From the NCBI RefSeq assembly GCF_000372725.1, contig NW_005198751.1, positions 82,605 through 146,604 of the forward strand: DNA of 64,000 nucleotides, given 5' to 3'. The notes under the pieces were generated by a model, which was not told the DNA's origin, made no database searches, and worked only from the letters and a program-made list of their open reading frames with translations. How positions within the stretch are numbered: position 1 is the first letter of the stretch; every line of letters starts with the position of its first letter. Both the position numbers and the translations under genes were made by a program. The DNA is from Emiliania huxleyi CCMP1516 (lineage: Eukaryota; Haptophyta; Isochrysidales; Noelaerhabdaceae). Below, piece after piece: positions 9,089-20,246 of this stretch.

Positions 9089-10317
9089 ATGATCCACCTC
9101 TCGCTAGTCGCCCTCCTCTCCAGCCCGCCAGTGTGCTTCACCGCGCACGAAAAGACGACGCTGTTCTGCGAGGTGCCGCCCTCGGCCGACGGACCGGTGA
9201 CGGTGTTCGACGACAGCGCTGTGGGCACACGCACACTGCACTGGCGCGCGGGCAGCGGCAAGCTTTGCACCTCGAAGTGGTGCAGCTCGTGCATCCAGCG
9301 CGGAGCGGACGCGCGCGCCGGTAGCTGCCGCTCTGCCACCGCCAGCGGCTGGACGTTGGCCCAGTCGCGCTCCAACTCGCTCCTCCGCAAGCCCGCGGCG
9401 CTGTTGCTGGGAGGCGCCGTCCTCTCGCTGCCGGTGATGGCGCTGCTGCTGTCGATGCCGGCAGCAGCGCCGAGCGTTGCGGTGGCCCGCTACTTCGCCC
9501 AGCTCGAGGCCGTCCGCGCCACCCCGACCCTCGCGCAAGGTCCGGTGCTGCGCGCCGCCGTGGCGCTGCTGCAGTTTGCAGGCGCCTGGTGGTTCCCGCT
9601 CGTGGCTGCGCTGGGCACGGCGGTCAACCTCTTCACGCTCGTCCTCACCGCAGCGACGGTCGTCCTCTACCTCGCCGCAGTGCTCGGTCGTCCCTCTCGC
9701 TGGGTGTCGACCGCCCTCGCCAACGCCGTCGGCGCCGCCGCCGGCTCCTACGCGCTGCTGCTGCTGCTGCGCTCGCACGGGGAGAGCCTGTTGGCGGACC
9801 GGTTCGGCGCGGTGCTAGCCAACCCGTCGTTCGACAAGCTCATGTCGGCGATGCAGGCGCACGGCGCGGCGGGCATGCTCGGCGTCTCTTGCTTGCCGCT
9901 CATCCTCCACCCCGTGGTCCTCTTCGGGTACGTCTCCGGGAGAAGCGACGCCGAGGCGAGGGGGCTGCCTCCTAGACGCTTCCTAGACACTTCCTAGACA
10001 CTTCCTAGACGCTGAGGCGAGGAGGCTGCCTCCTCGCAGCCGCGCCCCGGTGCGAGTGTCGCGAGGCCGCGAGGCTTGCCGAGCAGGTGATCGGCCTCAT
10101 CCTCGCCGGACGCACCATCAAGTACCTCCTGATGGCCTGGCTGACCAAGAACGCGCCCGGCGCTCTCCGCTTCTTCGGCATCAAGGGCGAAGCCCAAGCC
10201 CCGCCGCCTCCGCCCCCTCCCCCGCCCGCCCTCCTCTGCCTCCGACACACTCCCCTCTCCCTCGGCCACCGGACAGGCGCGCTCTTTGACTTGGCGGCGA
10301 AGGCGAAGGCGGCGTGA
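9089..10317 (+). CDS. VTT (DedA/TMEM64-like) domain membrane protein
   Basis: Two exons, 9089-9955 and 10087-10317, give about 365 residues. Several hydrophobic segments are visible: residues about 107-126, 160-210 and 215-235, and a re-entrant-like stretch near 265-285 (MLGVSCLPLILHPVVLFGY). It is followed by SGRSDAE joined to VIGLILAGRTIKYLLMAWL, ending with RFFGIK. This resembles the VTT domain of DedA/YqaA and TMEM41/64 proteins, which move or scramble lipids across bilayers. The GC donor after GAG (9955) is chosen because it restores this motif in frame; a GT donor at 9932 is a weaker alternative. The intron contains a duplicated exon edge. The Pro-rich C-terminus (PPPPPPPPP onward) may include another unspliced intron. 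The family call is moderate. Confidence 0.6.
9953..10034 (+). repeat. Exon-edge duplication in the VTT-gene intron
   Basis: The 21 bp at 9953-9973 recur at 10014-10034 with one mismatch. Between them is CTAGACACTTC-type repeat in 11-bp steps. The inferred GC donor lies in the left copy; the acceptor is about 50 bp past the right copy. Confidence 0.8.
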
Positions 10318-11927
10318 GCATTACCGTCGCCGCCGACGGCCTCGGCTGGGCGGAGGCATCGGCCAGCGGGCGCTGAAGGGCTGCCATCGAGAGCACTCGA
10401 CTACGCGAAGGGGATGGCATATGCTGACCTGGTAGCATATGCTACGGACGGGAGGTGTTGGTGAGAGAGAGCAGACATAGGCATGCACAGGCGGTACCAG
10501 GGTGCGGTGTCGCAAGGAGTACTGTGGCGGTATCGTAAGCGTGGAGGCGTCAGCGAGGCGAACCGCGGCTCAGCGAATCAGCGCGGCTTCGGCCTTCGCC
10601 TGCCCGCCTGCTGCCCGTTAGCCGTTTGGCGCTGCCGCTGGCCCGTGGCCGCCGCGTGCGCCGCCCGGCCGAGGACGTGCCGTTGCAGGTCGACATCCGC
10701 GACACCGTCCCTTCGCCGCTTCGCGCTTGGTTCGTCCCGCTTTGACGACCTTTAATGTGATTTTGTAAAGGGGAAGGACCCTCAGAGTTGACCAGGGGTT
10801 GTGCACCAGGCCCTCCTGCTCGGCTCCAGCGAGTAGACAAGTCTTGTCATCTCACATCTGGGATAACAAAACAGAGCTGTAGATGGATCTGACCTCGGGG
10901 CCGATGTGACCAAGCGCTGGTAGCGTGGTTTTACCTCACACCCATGGTCTCACAGTGTGCCGGCAGTCACCGAGCAGTGTCGCTCACACAAGCCGCAGCA
11001 CAAGTGACTGAGGGCCAATGAGGGCGAGCCCATCGCTGTGACAGCTGTGGCAGCCGCACACACAGTACTCAGTAGGGGCTGTGCCAACTGTGCAGAGCGT
11101 GTGAGCAGCAGAGGAGCTGCTCTCCAGGCTTTTGACTTCTGTCGCAAAGTCCAAAGAGCTGCATGCCACCGAAGGCGCTGTCGAGGTTCGCCGAGTGCGA
11201 CACAGATTGGGGGAAGCCGCCACCGACGAGCGCAGAGCGCTGGTCAGACTCCGCTATGACGGCGGCACGCACACGAGCCGCGGGGTCGAGGGTCGTGCCG
11301 CCGACGCGCCGTAATACCTATTAGCGGCGAGGCGCGGTGGACCGTCTGGTGGCGTCTAGCGAACTGGCGAAGTGCTGTGCGTGTGCGGTCTGTTTGACTG
11401 TGTGGGTCTCTCGGGTCCCCCGCGATTTTTCCGTCAAGCGTCAAGACCCCGTCTGCCGTCATCCGTCAACTCACGGTCCTTCCCCCGTATGTGGTATGTG
11501 AATGTCTCCCGCGAATCAAACCTTTGTGCAAGCTCGCGCCTCTCTCTTATCCCTTATCCGGAGCACCGCACATGGGACCGCACTGTCCCGACTGGGACGT
11601 GAGCACGCTGGTGCGCACACAACGGGGGGGGGGGGGTCTGGCCTGGCAAGAGGAAGAGCGGCAGTGAGAGCCCCCAGCCCGCACACATGGACGCGCGCCG
11701 CGGTGTGTGCCCCATGACCGGCGCCACGTCGGGCACGTCCCCAACACGTCTAGTCTCAAGAGACGATGCCCCTCGGCTGACATCGCACATGTCTACAACA
11801 TGTCCCACGCATCTCCCCATCTGCTGCGAATCACCCAGCACTGCACCTCTTTCCACACGTCGCTCGTCGTCCCCCCTGGCACGCGTCCGATCAGCGGCAC
11901 GCTCGGCGAGCCAACTCCTTGCCTCGC
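10318..11927. other. Intergenic region, no gene recognised
   Basis: Short open frames exist on both strands but none has protein-like composition or a known motif. A near-palindrome with two GCATATGCT blocks is at about 10420-10445 and a run of G at about 11624-11636. The 3' UTR of the following minus-strand gene should lie at the right end. Confidence 0.5.
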
Positions 11928-14485
11928 TTACGGCGGCGTGCCGCGTGCGAGCGCCTCGATGTACCCGGACCCGTCCGGCGAGACGAGGACCTTTGCCTTC
12001 CTCGCCGACGACCCGCCGGAGCGGCGCGAGCGCCGGACTGGCGTCGCTGCGAGGGAACCGTCCGCGTTGAGGGCGATGCCTGCGCGCGGGACAGCGCACG
12101 AGGGGGAGAGTGAGAGGGCCTCGGAGGCGCGGCCTCGGCGGCAAGGCGAAGCGCGCGCCGTCGTCGCCCATTGTGAGGCGGACACGCTGCTCGCTGCCGT
12201 AGCTGTCCGCTGCCGCCGAGCCGTCCACCTCGCCGCGCAGCCGCGAGCCTGTGGGACACGTCTGGGAGGTGTCATGGACATGTCATGGACGCGTCCGCCT
12301 CGCCGCGCTGCCGCGAACCGCGGGCGGCGCGCTGTGCGGCGGCGGCGGCGGCGGCGGCGGCGGACGCCTCGGAGGAAACCTTTGCGAGGCTCGTCGCGAG
12401 AGCCGCCCCCGCGGCGACAACGAGGCCGGCGCAAGCAAGGGCGAGCAGCCGCGAGGTATCGGCGGCTGCGGCGGGGGCCGGCGCCGCCCGCCGCCGCGGC
12501 TGCACCAAGGGAGCCGTTGGGATGTTGGAGTGGTTGGCGGGGCAGCGCAGCGACGCGAGAGCCGCATCGAGCGCAGCGACGGCAGCCTTGGCTGCCGCCT
12601 CCGTCTCGAGAGCCGCCGCCGCGCGCTCCGCCGCCGCGCGCTCCGCCGCCGCGCGCTCCGCCGCCGCGCGCTCCGCCGCCGCGTGCTCCGCCGCCGCCGC
12701 GCGCTCCGCCGCCGCGCGCTCTGCCGCCGCCGCGCGCTCCGCCGCCGCCGCGCGCTCCGCCGCCGCCGCGCGCTCCGCCGCCGCCGCGCGCTCCGCCGCC
12801 GCCGCGCGCTCTGCCGCCGCGCGCTCCTCCTCCGCCGCCTGCAGCTCGCTTGCTGCCCGCGTCGACTCCACCGCCTCCTCCTCCTGCGGCTCCTGCGGCT
12901 CTTCCGGAGCATCAGTCTCGCCGACGCTGGCATCGAACAGCGCGGGCTCTGCCATCGGCGCGGCGAGGTCGTTGGCTCCGCGCGGGCCGAGCGCCGACGT
13001 GGCGCGCAAGTACGGGCGCAGCAGGTCGTTCCAGTGCACCATCGACCGGTGCGGAGCCGGCGGCTGCCGGAGGCGGACCGCCGCGAAGGCAGCGACGGCT
13101 GCGAGCAGCAGCAGCCAACGACTCGGCGCCCGCCGCCGCCGCACCGGCGTCGGGCAGAAGGAGAGCTCCTTCGCCTCGAGTGCGGGCAGAGGAGCGGCCC
13201 CGGCGCCCTCGATCGCCTCCGCCGCCGAGGGCGTCCCCTCCTTGCTTGCCGAGCCCTCCTTGCTTGCCGAGGGCGGCGCCTCCGCCTCGTAGGCAGAGGC
13301 GAGGTAGTCGGAGCTATCCGAGCGGGCCGACACGCGGGGCAGCGACTGCGGCGCGGGGGTGACGCCGACGTCGCTGCGGCGCGTCACGTACCCGCGCAAG
13401 TACTCCTCGTCCCCCTCGTCCTCCTCGTCCTCCTCGGGCAGCGGCGGCGCCTCTGCACACGGCTTGGGCTGCTCCTCCGCCCCGGCCATCGGCTGCTCGG
13501 CCATCGGAGAGAACTCGTCGGCGAGGAGTGACTCGCGCGTGCGGTACCGGCCCGCCGGCGGGCTGGCGCCTACGCTGGCGGGCGCTTGCGCCACTTCTTG
13601 CGCCACTTGCGCCACCGGCGACTCTGCCGCCGCGTCCTCCTCCACCGCCGCCGTCTCGGCGGCAGCCTCGGCGGCAGCGTCGACCGCCGCCGCCGCCGCC
13701 GCGCCCGCAGCGTCTCCGGCGACGTCGAGCATCCGGCGCAGCCGCGCGCTCACCGACTCGAGCCGCTGCAGCGCGGTCGAGTCGCGCCGGCCCGGCTCGG
13801 GCGCCGGCCTGGGCAGCGACTCCGACGGAGTCGAGGCGACGGCTGGGAGGTCGCGCGCCGCAGGCGTGGACGGCGTGTCCGGCGGGGTGGGCGGCACGGG
13901 CGGGGTGGGCGGCATGGGCGCGGCGGCCGGCGCACGCGCCTCCTGCTGCGGAGGGTCAAAGGAGAGGGCCGTGGGCGGGGGGCCGTCGCCCGCGATCCGC
14001 ACTCGCACTGCGGCCGCCGCGGCGCGGGCGATGTTGCCCGAGGAGGGGGGCGTGGCGAGCGAGGAGCAGCCGAGGGCGGTGCGGCTTAGCGGGGTGGCTC
14101 CGAACCCCGGCTGCCGGCGCAGCTTTGCGGGCGACTGGCAGTCCACATTCTCAGTGACGAGCGCCGCGTCGGCCACTTTCGTCTTGGACTCGGGCGGCAC
14201 CGTCGACGCGGGCCGATCGGCGGACTCGAGGTTCAGAACTGCGCCGATGTCCAAGTTGTTGTCGGTCGCTCTGCCGGGCGCTCCGGCGACCGCCTCGGCC
14301 AGCGCCGGCTCGAGCGAGCGCCGCCGGCTTGGAGTCGGTCGCTCGGGCGTCGACCGGAGCTTGTCCAGCGCAGTCGGATGCTTGGCGAGGCTGGGCGGTG
14401 TGCGCGGCAGCACCTTCGACCTGCTGCTCGCCCGCGATGCCGCGGTCTGGCGCAGGTAGCCGGGCGACGCGCGAGGCTCCACCAT
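11928..14485 (-). CDS. Large Ala/Glu/Pro-rich protein with two predicted membrane segments
   Basis: Exons 14485-12299, 12228-12120 and 12079-11928 give about 815 residues. The N-terminal half is Ser/Thr/Pro-rich and probably disordered. An acidic patch (PLPEEDEEDEGDEEY) precedes a hydrophobic segment near residue 457 (WLLLLAAVAAFAAVRL). A long Ala-Glu-Arg tandem repeat (AAAAER units, likely helical) spans about residues 545-620. A second hydrophobic segment is near residue 690, and the chain ends SPDGSGYIEALARGTPP. Both introns use GC donors. The first is a 70-bp intron within an exon duplication; the second, about 40 bp, is short and less certain, but the frame closes exactly. No family was recognised. 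A long ORF on the opposite strand (11707-13362) is a GC-rich shadow. Confidence 0.6.
12222..12319 (-). repeat. 28-bp exon-edge duplication around an intron
   Basis: The blocks 12222-12249 and 12292-12319 match at 25 of 28 positions and bracket a short GACATGTC-type repeat. In transcript direction the donor site GAG|GC (12298) is in one copy and the acceptor GAG|GT (12229) in the other. Confidence 0.85.
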
Positions 14486-14586
14486 TCGATGCTCTGTTTG
14501 AACTCACTGTGACTCGAATTTTTGTTTTTTTACCTTTACGTCATTTTTCTTTTTTCTGAGCTCGACATTTGACGTTTCAAGACCCC

Positions 14587-14587
<1 letters not shown>

Positions 14588-14675
<88 letters not shown>
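14588..14675. repeat. (TG)n microsatellite
   Basis: About 44 uninterrupted TG dinucleotides, roughly 100 bp upstream of the start of the minus-strand gene ending at 14485. Long (TG)n can adopt Z-DNA, but no function is implied. Confidence 0.97.
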
Positions 14676-15218
14676 AGTGGCGGACACGAGGACGCTGCCG
14701 TCGGACGAGGGGTTGCTATCATACGCAAGCACGAGCCGTCGGTGACGCGACGGCGTCATCACCGTTGGCCAGCATAGAAGCGCGAAAACCTGCCCGTGTG
14801 TCGGATGCGTCCCCAAACTTGTAGCGCTACATCTTTGGACACACACCGGCGGGCGCTTTCGAGGCGACCGGGAGCATTTTTTCTAGCCACATGGACCTTT
14901 TTGCGGCACGATAGCTGGGCTGCAACATACGTGTACCTACACTCGACTACAGCTACGACTGCAACGGCGCGCAGCGCCGAAGAAAATTTTGGGGCTTCTC
15001 GAGCGGCGGCCGGTGTGGACGCCGTTGTTTCGCAGCTCGGTCGGGGGGGGGGGGCGCCCCTGCGTTTCCCTGCGGTCGGTCGAAAATCATTAAGTGTGCG
15101 CACTTGTAAGGGTAGATGGGCTTCCAGTATCGGACCTTCAAGACATGCGCTTTTGGCCGGGGCCTCCTCGGACACGCCGTCAAACTTGTCAATCACAAGG
15201 CTGTGAACTGGTACGGGG

Positions 15219-17160
15219 ATGAAGCGCTTTGCTCTGCCAGTCCTCCTCCTCCTCGCCGCCGCCCTGCCGCTGGGCGTCGCCGCGGCCGCCTGGCACCACG
15301 CCGGTCCGCGCTCAACGCGGAGCTCTCGGGCGGCGGCGCTTCGGCAGCAGCTTCCGGCCGCCCCGCCGCTGCCAGAGGAGGGCCACGAGATTGAGGTGCG
15401 GTGCGAGCGAGTCGCGTACGGCGGCCTCGGCATCGCCCGGACGGACGCGGGCGCGACGGTGATGCTGAGTGACCACACCGTGCCTGGCGAGCTGGTCCGC
15501 GCCTTGGTCACGCGGCGGCGTCGGCGGCACGTCGAGGCGCGGACGACGGCGGTGCTCGAGCCGGGCCCGGCGAGCGTGGCGCCGCCTTGGTCTGAGCTCT
15601 TTGCGTCGTGCGGCGGCTGCCAGCTGCAGCGCATGGCCTATGCAGAGCAGCTCGCTACCAAGCGCCGGTGGGTGATCGACGCCATCGCGCGCTGCCCTGG
15701 AGGCGCCGCGGCGGTGCTCTCCCGCGCCTCTCCCGCCCACGCCTCTGGGGCGGGGCACAGCGCGACGCCGGCGGCGCTGGCGGCGGCGGCGCTCGAGCCG
15801 ATTGTGCGCGCGACGGTGCCGTCGCCGAAGCAGACGCGCTACCGCAACAAGGCCACCTTCTTCTTTGCCCCCTCCGACAGCGGCCTCGGGCTTGTGGTCG
15901 GCTCCAAGGCGGCCGACGACGCGGGCCGAGTGGTGCCGATCGGCGCGGCTGCCGGCTGGCGAAGCCTCAGGAGGAGACACGTCCGTGAGGGTTTCCCGGA
16001 GCCTCCCTGCAGGCGGAGAGGGCTGCCCGCTGCAGGCGGAGGAGGCGGACGCCGTGCTCGCCTCCGTCGCGGCGTGGGCGAGGCGGACGGCGCTGCCGAG
16101 CTTCGACGTCCGATCCGGAAGGCGCGGCGAGGGCGCGTTGTGGCAGGCGGTCCTTCGCACGGCGGGCGGCGGCGCGGGAGGCGGAGCGGCGGTGCAGCTC
16201 GAGCTGGTCACCGCCGGCGCCGCCAGCTCCGCCGCCCTCGCCGCCCTCGCCGCCCTCGCGGCGTCGCTCCTCGAGGCGCACGAGCCGCTCGTGCGAGTGC
16301 TGCACACCGAGGCGCCGGTGCCGCCGCCGCCCGACACCGGCGCTTCGAGGGGCCGACGCCGCCAGCGACGCGGCGCCTCTCCAGACGCGTGTGCGGAAGC
16401 GGTGGCGGTGCTCGCCGCGCGCGGCGGCGGCGACTCCCTCGCCGTGGCGGTCCAGCGGCCGGGCGGCGGCGCGCCGCTTCGCTTCGAGGTTCCTCCGCGA
16501 GGCTTTTGGCAGGTGAACGACGGGGGGACGGACTTGCTTGTGCGGCTGGTTGCCGACGGCGTCGCTCTCGGGCTCGCGTCGGGGCGGGGCAACGAGCTGC
16601 CGGTGGCGGCGCACGGTGCGGGGCGAGAGGCGGGGCGAGAGGAGGAGCGGCGGCCAGTGGAGGAGGCGCCTCGCCGCCTCGCCCTGGTCGACCTCTACTG
16701 CGGCTCGGGGCTCTTTGGCGTCTCCCTCGCCGCGACGACCTCCTTCGCGAGCGTGCTCGGGCTCGAGCTCGGCGCCGAGGCGGTGGCCGCGGCGGAGGCG
16801 AACGCGGCGGCCAACGGAGTGGGGGCGCTGTGCCGTTTCGAGGCCGCCGACCTCGCCTTCTCCGGCAGGCCGCCGGCCGGCCTCGCAGCCGCCCTCGCGC
16901 CCGGCGGAGTCGACCTCGCGGTGGTGGTCGACCCGCCGCGTGCGGGACTGAGCGGCGCGATGCGAGGTGCGCTGCGGCGCTCGACCTGCAGCGTGCTGGT
17001 GTACGTGTCTTGCGACGCGCAGACGCTCGGCCGAGACCTCGCGGCGCTGTGCGGCGCCGAGGGCGCCGGGACAGCCTTTCGGCTCGCGAGAGCCACGCCC
17101 GTGGACCTGACGCCCCACGCGGCTCGTGTCGAGACCGTTTGCGTCCTGTCGCGAGCGTGA
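15219..17160 (+). CDS. RNA uracil-C5 methyltransferase (TrmA/RlmD family), probably organellar
   Basis: Two exons, about 15219-15942 and 16013-17160, give about 623 residues. The family makes 5-methyluridine in tRNA or rRNA using SAM. Seen: a strong N-terminal hydrophobic signal (ALPVLLLLAAALPLGVAAAA), suggesting ER entry as in bipartite plastid targeting; a TRAM-like beta region; the Fe-S cysteine motif SCGGCQLQ; the SAM motif LVDLYCGSGLFGVSLA; the VVDPPRAGL loop; the catalytic cysteine motif YVSCDAQTLGRDL; and VDLTPHAARVETVCVL at the end. The intron is placed so that VVPIG joins GEGCPLQAEEADAV in frame with a GC donor; a second GC donor 12 bp later is possible. Family assignment is firm; tRNA versus rRNA target is not decidable here. 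Confidence 0.92.
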
Positions 17161-17196
17161 TTTCCTGTCGGACTCCCGCTCCCGCGCATTTGCCCA

Positions 17197-18231
17197 TTGC
17201 TAGGTCACTTGAGGCAAAACGTGTGGCAGTCGCCGCCGCTCGACGTCGTCGAGCCCATCCTGTTCGCGCTGAGCTGGTACGACAGCTGGCACGCGTGCGG
17301 CGACAAGCGCGGCGAGCAGCACTGGACAGAGGACCAGCGTCTGGCGGCCATGTACAGGCACTCCGGCGTGCTTGCACGAATTTGTATGGGGCTGTCCAGC
17401 TCGGTGCGTGCGTGGCGCTCGCCCCTCCGCGAGGCCAACTGGGCGCTGGTCTGCCGCACGAACAGCGCCCGAATCGACGACGAGGCGGTGCACTCCATCT
17501 GCACAGCTTGCCCAGCGCTGACGGCACTCGACCTCTCCAGCACAATGATATCGGACGCGGCGCTGTACGAGATCGCTCGCAGCTGCCCGCGGCTGCAGCG
17601 CCTGAGCCTGCAGCGCAACGGCTCCGGCGGCAAGCACTTTAGCGACGCCGCCCTCTCCGCCGTCGCCGCGGGCTGCGCCGAGCTACGCTCGCTGCACCTC
17701 GGCAACCTGTTGCTCGCCAGCAACCTCCTGGTTTCGCCGTGGGCGGTGTCGCTCACGTCCCTCAACCTCACCGGCTCCGCGTGGCTCTCGGACAGCGCGG
17801 TGCGGCGGCTGGCCGCGTGCGCGTCGCTGCAGGAGCTATGGCTGAGCACCTGCAGCGGGCTGCGCGATGGCGGGCTGGCGGCGATCGCGTCCTCGTGCCT
17901 GCGGCTGCGCCTCGTCGACGTCTCCAACTGTCGCCGCGTGAGCGATGAGGGCGTGTGCTGCGTCGCGGCGCTGCTTCTCCTGTCGCACCTCGAGCTCGCG
18001 GGCTGCGCGGGCGCGGCGGACAGCCCGCTGCTGGCGCTCGCTCGGCGCGAGGCAGGCCGGCGGCTGGCGTACCTCGGGCTGAGCAGCCGCAACGGACACT
18101 TGGCCATCTCAGAGGAGGGCCTTGTCTCGCTCGCTCCCGCGTGCGCGTCGCTCACCCACCTCAACCTCGCCAGCTGCAGCGCGGCGGGGGTGGGAGGGGG
18201 CTGCCCACTGTCACCGCTCCCTCCCGCTTGA
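17197..18231 (+). CDS. Leucine-rich repeat (AMN1/F-box LRR type) protein, main exon
   Basis: An open stretch of about 340 residues with cysteine-containing LRRs of the AMN1/FBXL type: LTALDLSSTMISDAAL, LQRLSLQRNG, LTSLNLTGSAWLSDSAVRRLA, LQELWLSTCSGLRDGGLAAIA, LRLVDVSNCRRVSDEGV, LTHLNLASCSAA. The start is unclear. No ATG precedes 17350 in frame, the sequence before it (PLDVVEPILFALSWYDSWHACG) looks coding, and the upstream gene ends only 36 bp away, so a small 5' exon or a start at 17350 is likely. The exon probably ends near 18192 at a GT donor; the residues after that are low complexity. Further LRR sequence appears at 18482-18829. An F-box was not identified. Confidence 0.75.
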   Translation: MLGHLRQNVWQSPPLDVVEPILFALSWYDSWHACGDKRGEQHWTEDQRLAAMYRHSGVLARICMGLSSSVRAWRSPLREANWALVCRTNSARIDDEAVHSICTACPALTALDLSSTMISDAALYEIARSCPRLQRLSLQRNGSGGKHFSDAALSAVAAGCAELRSLHLGNLLLASNLLVSPWAVSLTSLNLTGSAWLSDSAVRRLAACASLQELWLSTCSGLRDGGLAAIASSCLRLRLVDVSNCRRVSDEGVCCVAALLLLSHLELAGCAGAADSPLLALARREAGRRLAYLGLSSRNGHLAISEEGLVSLAPACASLTHLNLASCSAAGVGGGCPLSPLPPA

Positions 18232-18481
18232 GCCGCCGTCGCGGCCCTCGTTCGTCCCACTGGCTGTTGGCCCGTCTGCACGTTACCTCCATTATCCCTC
18301 CTCCTCCGCGACTCCCTCAAGGCTGGCCGGGCCTCCTTCCACCCAGCGAAGAGCTTCCTCAGGCTCTTCTCCGAGAGGTCATCTACCAGTGTGCTGGCAA
18401 CACCCCCCCGACGGCTGGGGCTAGTGCATCGTACCCGTCCTCATCCAGCACCCTATAGCGTGAGCCCTTCAGCGCAGCGCC

Positions 18482-18829
18482 ATGCGCTATTCTCAGCGTG
18501 GTGAGCGCGCACGCGCCGCGCCTCAGGGTGCTCGATCTGAGCGGTGCGACGAGTGCACCGCGGAGGGTCTGATCGAGGTGTGCCGCCGCTGCCCCCTCCT
18601 CGAGCGGCTGCATCTCGAGGGGTGCGACGCGCTCACACCTGCCGCGGGGGCGGCCGTCGCCTCGCTCTCGCGCCTCCGGTACCTCGGCACCCACATGGCA
18701 TGGCTGCTCCGACCCAACGTGCTCGACCCGATCTCGGGGCCGGGCCCCACCGCCGAGGCGGTGAGCGCAGGGCAGCGCGTGCGAGCGGCGCTGCCCCGAT
18801 GCCACATCGGCAACCCGTGCCACTATTAG
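18482..18829 (+). CDS. Continuation of the LRR gene, with an apparent frameshift
   Basis: Sequence from about 18497 translates as HAPRLRVLDLSGATSA in one frame. From about 18557 it continues as TAEGLIEVCRRCPLLERL and HLEGCDALT in the next frame, together one canonical LRR. A missing base near 18555 would explain the shift: a sequencing error, a genuine frameshift, or a minute intron. The tail (LSRLRYLGTHMAWLLRP to NPCHY) ends at a stop at 18827-18829. Linkage to the exon at 17197-18231 is inferred from LRR type and spacing; the 250 bp between holds no recognisable coding sequence. Confidence 0.5.
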   Translation: MRYSQRGERARAAPQGARSERCDECTAEGLIEVCRRCPLLERLHLEGCDALTPAAGAAVASLSRLRYLGTHMAWLLRPNVLDPISGPGPTAEAVSAGQRVRAALPRCHIGNPCHY

Positions 18830-18845
18830 GTTGATCGAATAGTTG

Positions 18846-19433
18846 ATGCTGCGGCACATTTCTTTTGTGTCCAGCTATGATCCGAATGTGCAGCACAGCT
18901 GGCCCGCGTGGGAGTCGACGAACGGCTCGTGCGAAGACGACGAGTACAGCAGCAGCACGCACTACGTGGACGCCGCAACCGTAATGCACTTCCTCTCGAG
19001 CCCGTACGACGATCCGTGCAACTGGAAGCAGGCCTGCGGACATGGGCGAGGGAGAGAGGGGAGAGGGGTCCGAGGCGCCCCTGCCGACAAGGAGTGGGTC
19101 CGCTCCTTCCGCCGCGCTGCCGCCGCCGCCGCGCCTCCGCCATTGGGGCTGCGCCGCTGCTGCCTATGCCACGAGACGCTCTCGTCGCCCTTGCGGATGG
19201 CGGAGCACCTCCGAGGAGCTCGCCACTGCGAGGCCGTGCTTCGCCGCCACCGGCGCCGCGGCGGGCGCTGCGACGGGCCGCAGCCGGGCGAGGCGGAGGC
19301 GGCGATGCTTTCGACGAGCTCTCCACGCAGCGGATCGTGCGCGTGCGGCCGGAGCCGCCCAATGTCGCCCACGTGGGGACGCCGGGATCGCGTTGCCTCG
19401 AGCGCGTTGCACCAATTGAAGAGAATTGATTGA
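18846..19433 (+). CDS. Small protein with a U1/matrin-type C2H2 zinc finger
   Basis: An ORF of 195 residues from the ATG at 18846. Around residues 105-130 the motif CCLCHETLSSPLRMAEHLRG followed by ARH gives a C-x2-C-x12-H-x5-H finger like those in double-stranded-RNA- or splicing-related matrin/U1 proteins. The N-terminal 65 residues are acidic and aromatic and rich in Ser, Asp and Tyr. A GC-AG intron between about 19030 and 19092 is possible (NWKQ joining EWVRSF), since the intervening residues are Gly/Arg-rich low complexity. The end of the frame (LHQLKRID) is unremarkable. Expression is not shown; the coding call rests on the finger and the amino-acid mix of the first exon. Confidence 0.55.
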   Translation: MLRHISFVSSYDPNVQHSWPAWESTNGSCEDDEYSSSTHYVDAATVMHFLSSPYDDPCNWKQACGHGRGREGRGVRGAPADKEWVRSFRRAAAAAAPPPLGLRRCCLCHETLSSPLRMAEHLRGARHCEAVLRRHRRRGGRCDGPQPGEAEAAMLSTSSPRSGSCACGRSRPMSPTWGRRDRVASSALHQLKRID

Positions 19434-19547
19434 TAGGAAGGCGAAACACAGTCAGTCTAGCTCGGACTGGGACACCAACGCGGTATGGGTGGACGCGGGA
19501 CAGAAGAGCAAGAGGAGGGCACGCTCGAGCAACACACAGACTGAGCC

Positions 19548-19806
19548 ATGGTCTGACAGCCTGACAGCAAACCCCCGGACACGGGACAGCGCCTGACAGT
19601 GCCCGACAGCCTGACAGCGCTGACAGCACTTTCTCTGACAGTCTGACAGCACGTATCTGACAGCCTGACAGCAGAGCCTGACATGCGAGGTGACCCGTCG
19701 CTGTCAGGCCCTAACGTGACAGCCTGACAGCTGCCTGACAGCCCGACAGCACACAGTGGCCTGACAGTAGCGCTGACAGCCCGACAGCAGCACAGACCGT
19801 ACACAG
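19548..19806. repeat. TGACAG-rich irregular array 1
   Basis: By hand count about 14 TGACAG and 3 CGACAG hexamers on the plus strand, mostly followed by C and spaced 6-25 bp, as in CTGACAGCCTGACAGC. Spacing is irregular, unlike a head-to-tail satellite. No gene is supported. Confidence 0.85.
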
Positions 19807-20246
19807 TCAGACCCCGTAGAGCCTCTTTCTTGTGCCCCATGAGGGTATAACAAAATTACATGCAAGGACATGTGAGTGTGGTCCATGTAGTCATGGGATG
19901 GTCATGGGTCTCTCTCTCAACCCTCTCCCGCCCCACCTCTGCGGACCCCTCTCCAGCACCGGGTCCGGCGGCTGTGCTACTACAAATGAAGCTACCAGCT
20001 AGCCTTCTGGGGCCCTACAGTCATATGCCTACGGCGTCTGGGTGGGGGTGGCCGCCGCCGTCTGTGTGCCGCCGCCGCCGCCTGCGCCTGCGCCGCCATC
20101 TGCGCTCCCCAGGCGGCCGCCCCTGCCGGCGTGATCACGCCGTAGGAGGCGGAGGCAGCTGCGTAGCCGCCGGCGTCATCGGCGTCAGCGCCCCCTTGAT
20201 AGTCAGCGCCCTCTTGATAGTGTCATAAGTGTGGCTGATGTGTGTC

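Noticed and set aside
11707..13362. 551-residue plus-strand ORF rich in Arg, Pro and Ala
   Set aside because: It is the antisense shadow of the two-TM protein gene. Its repeats mirror the AAAAER repeats and it has no natural protein composition.
15219..17642. 807-residue continuous ORF from the methyltransferase start
   Set aside because: After about 15990 the frame becomes Arg/Gly-rich, while the conserved methyltransferase motifs continue in another frame. An intron with a frame change explains it better.
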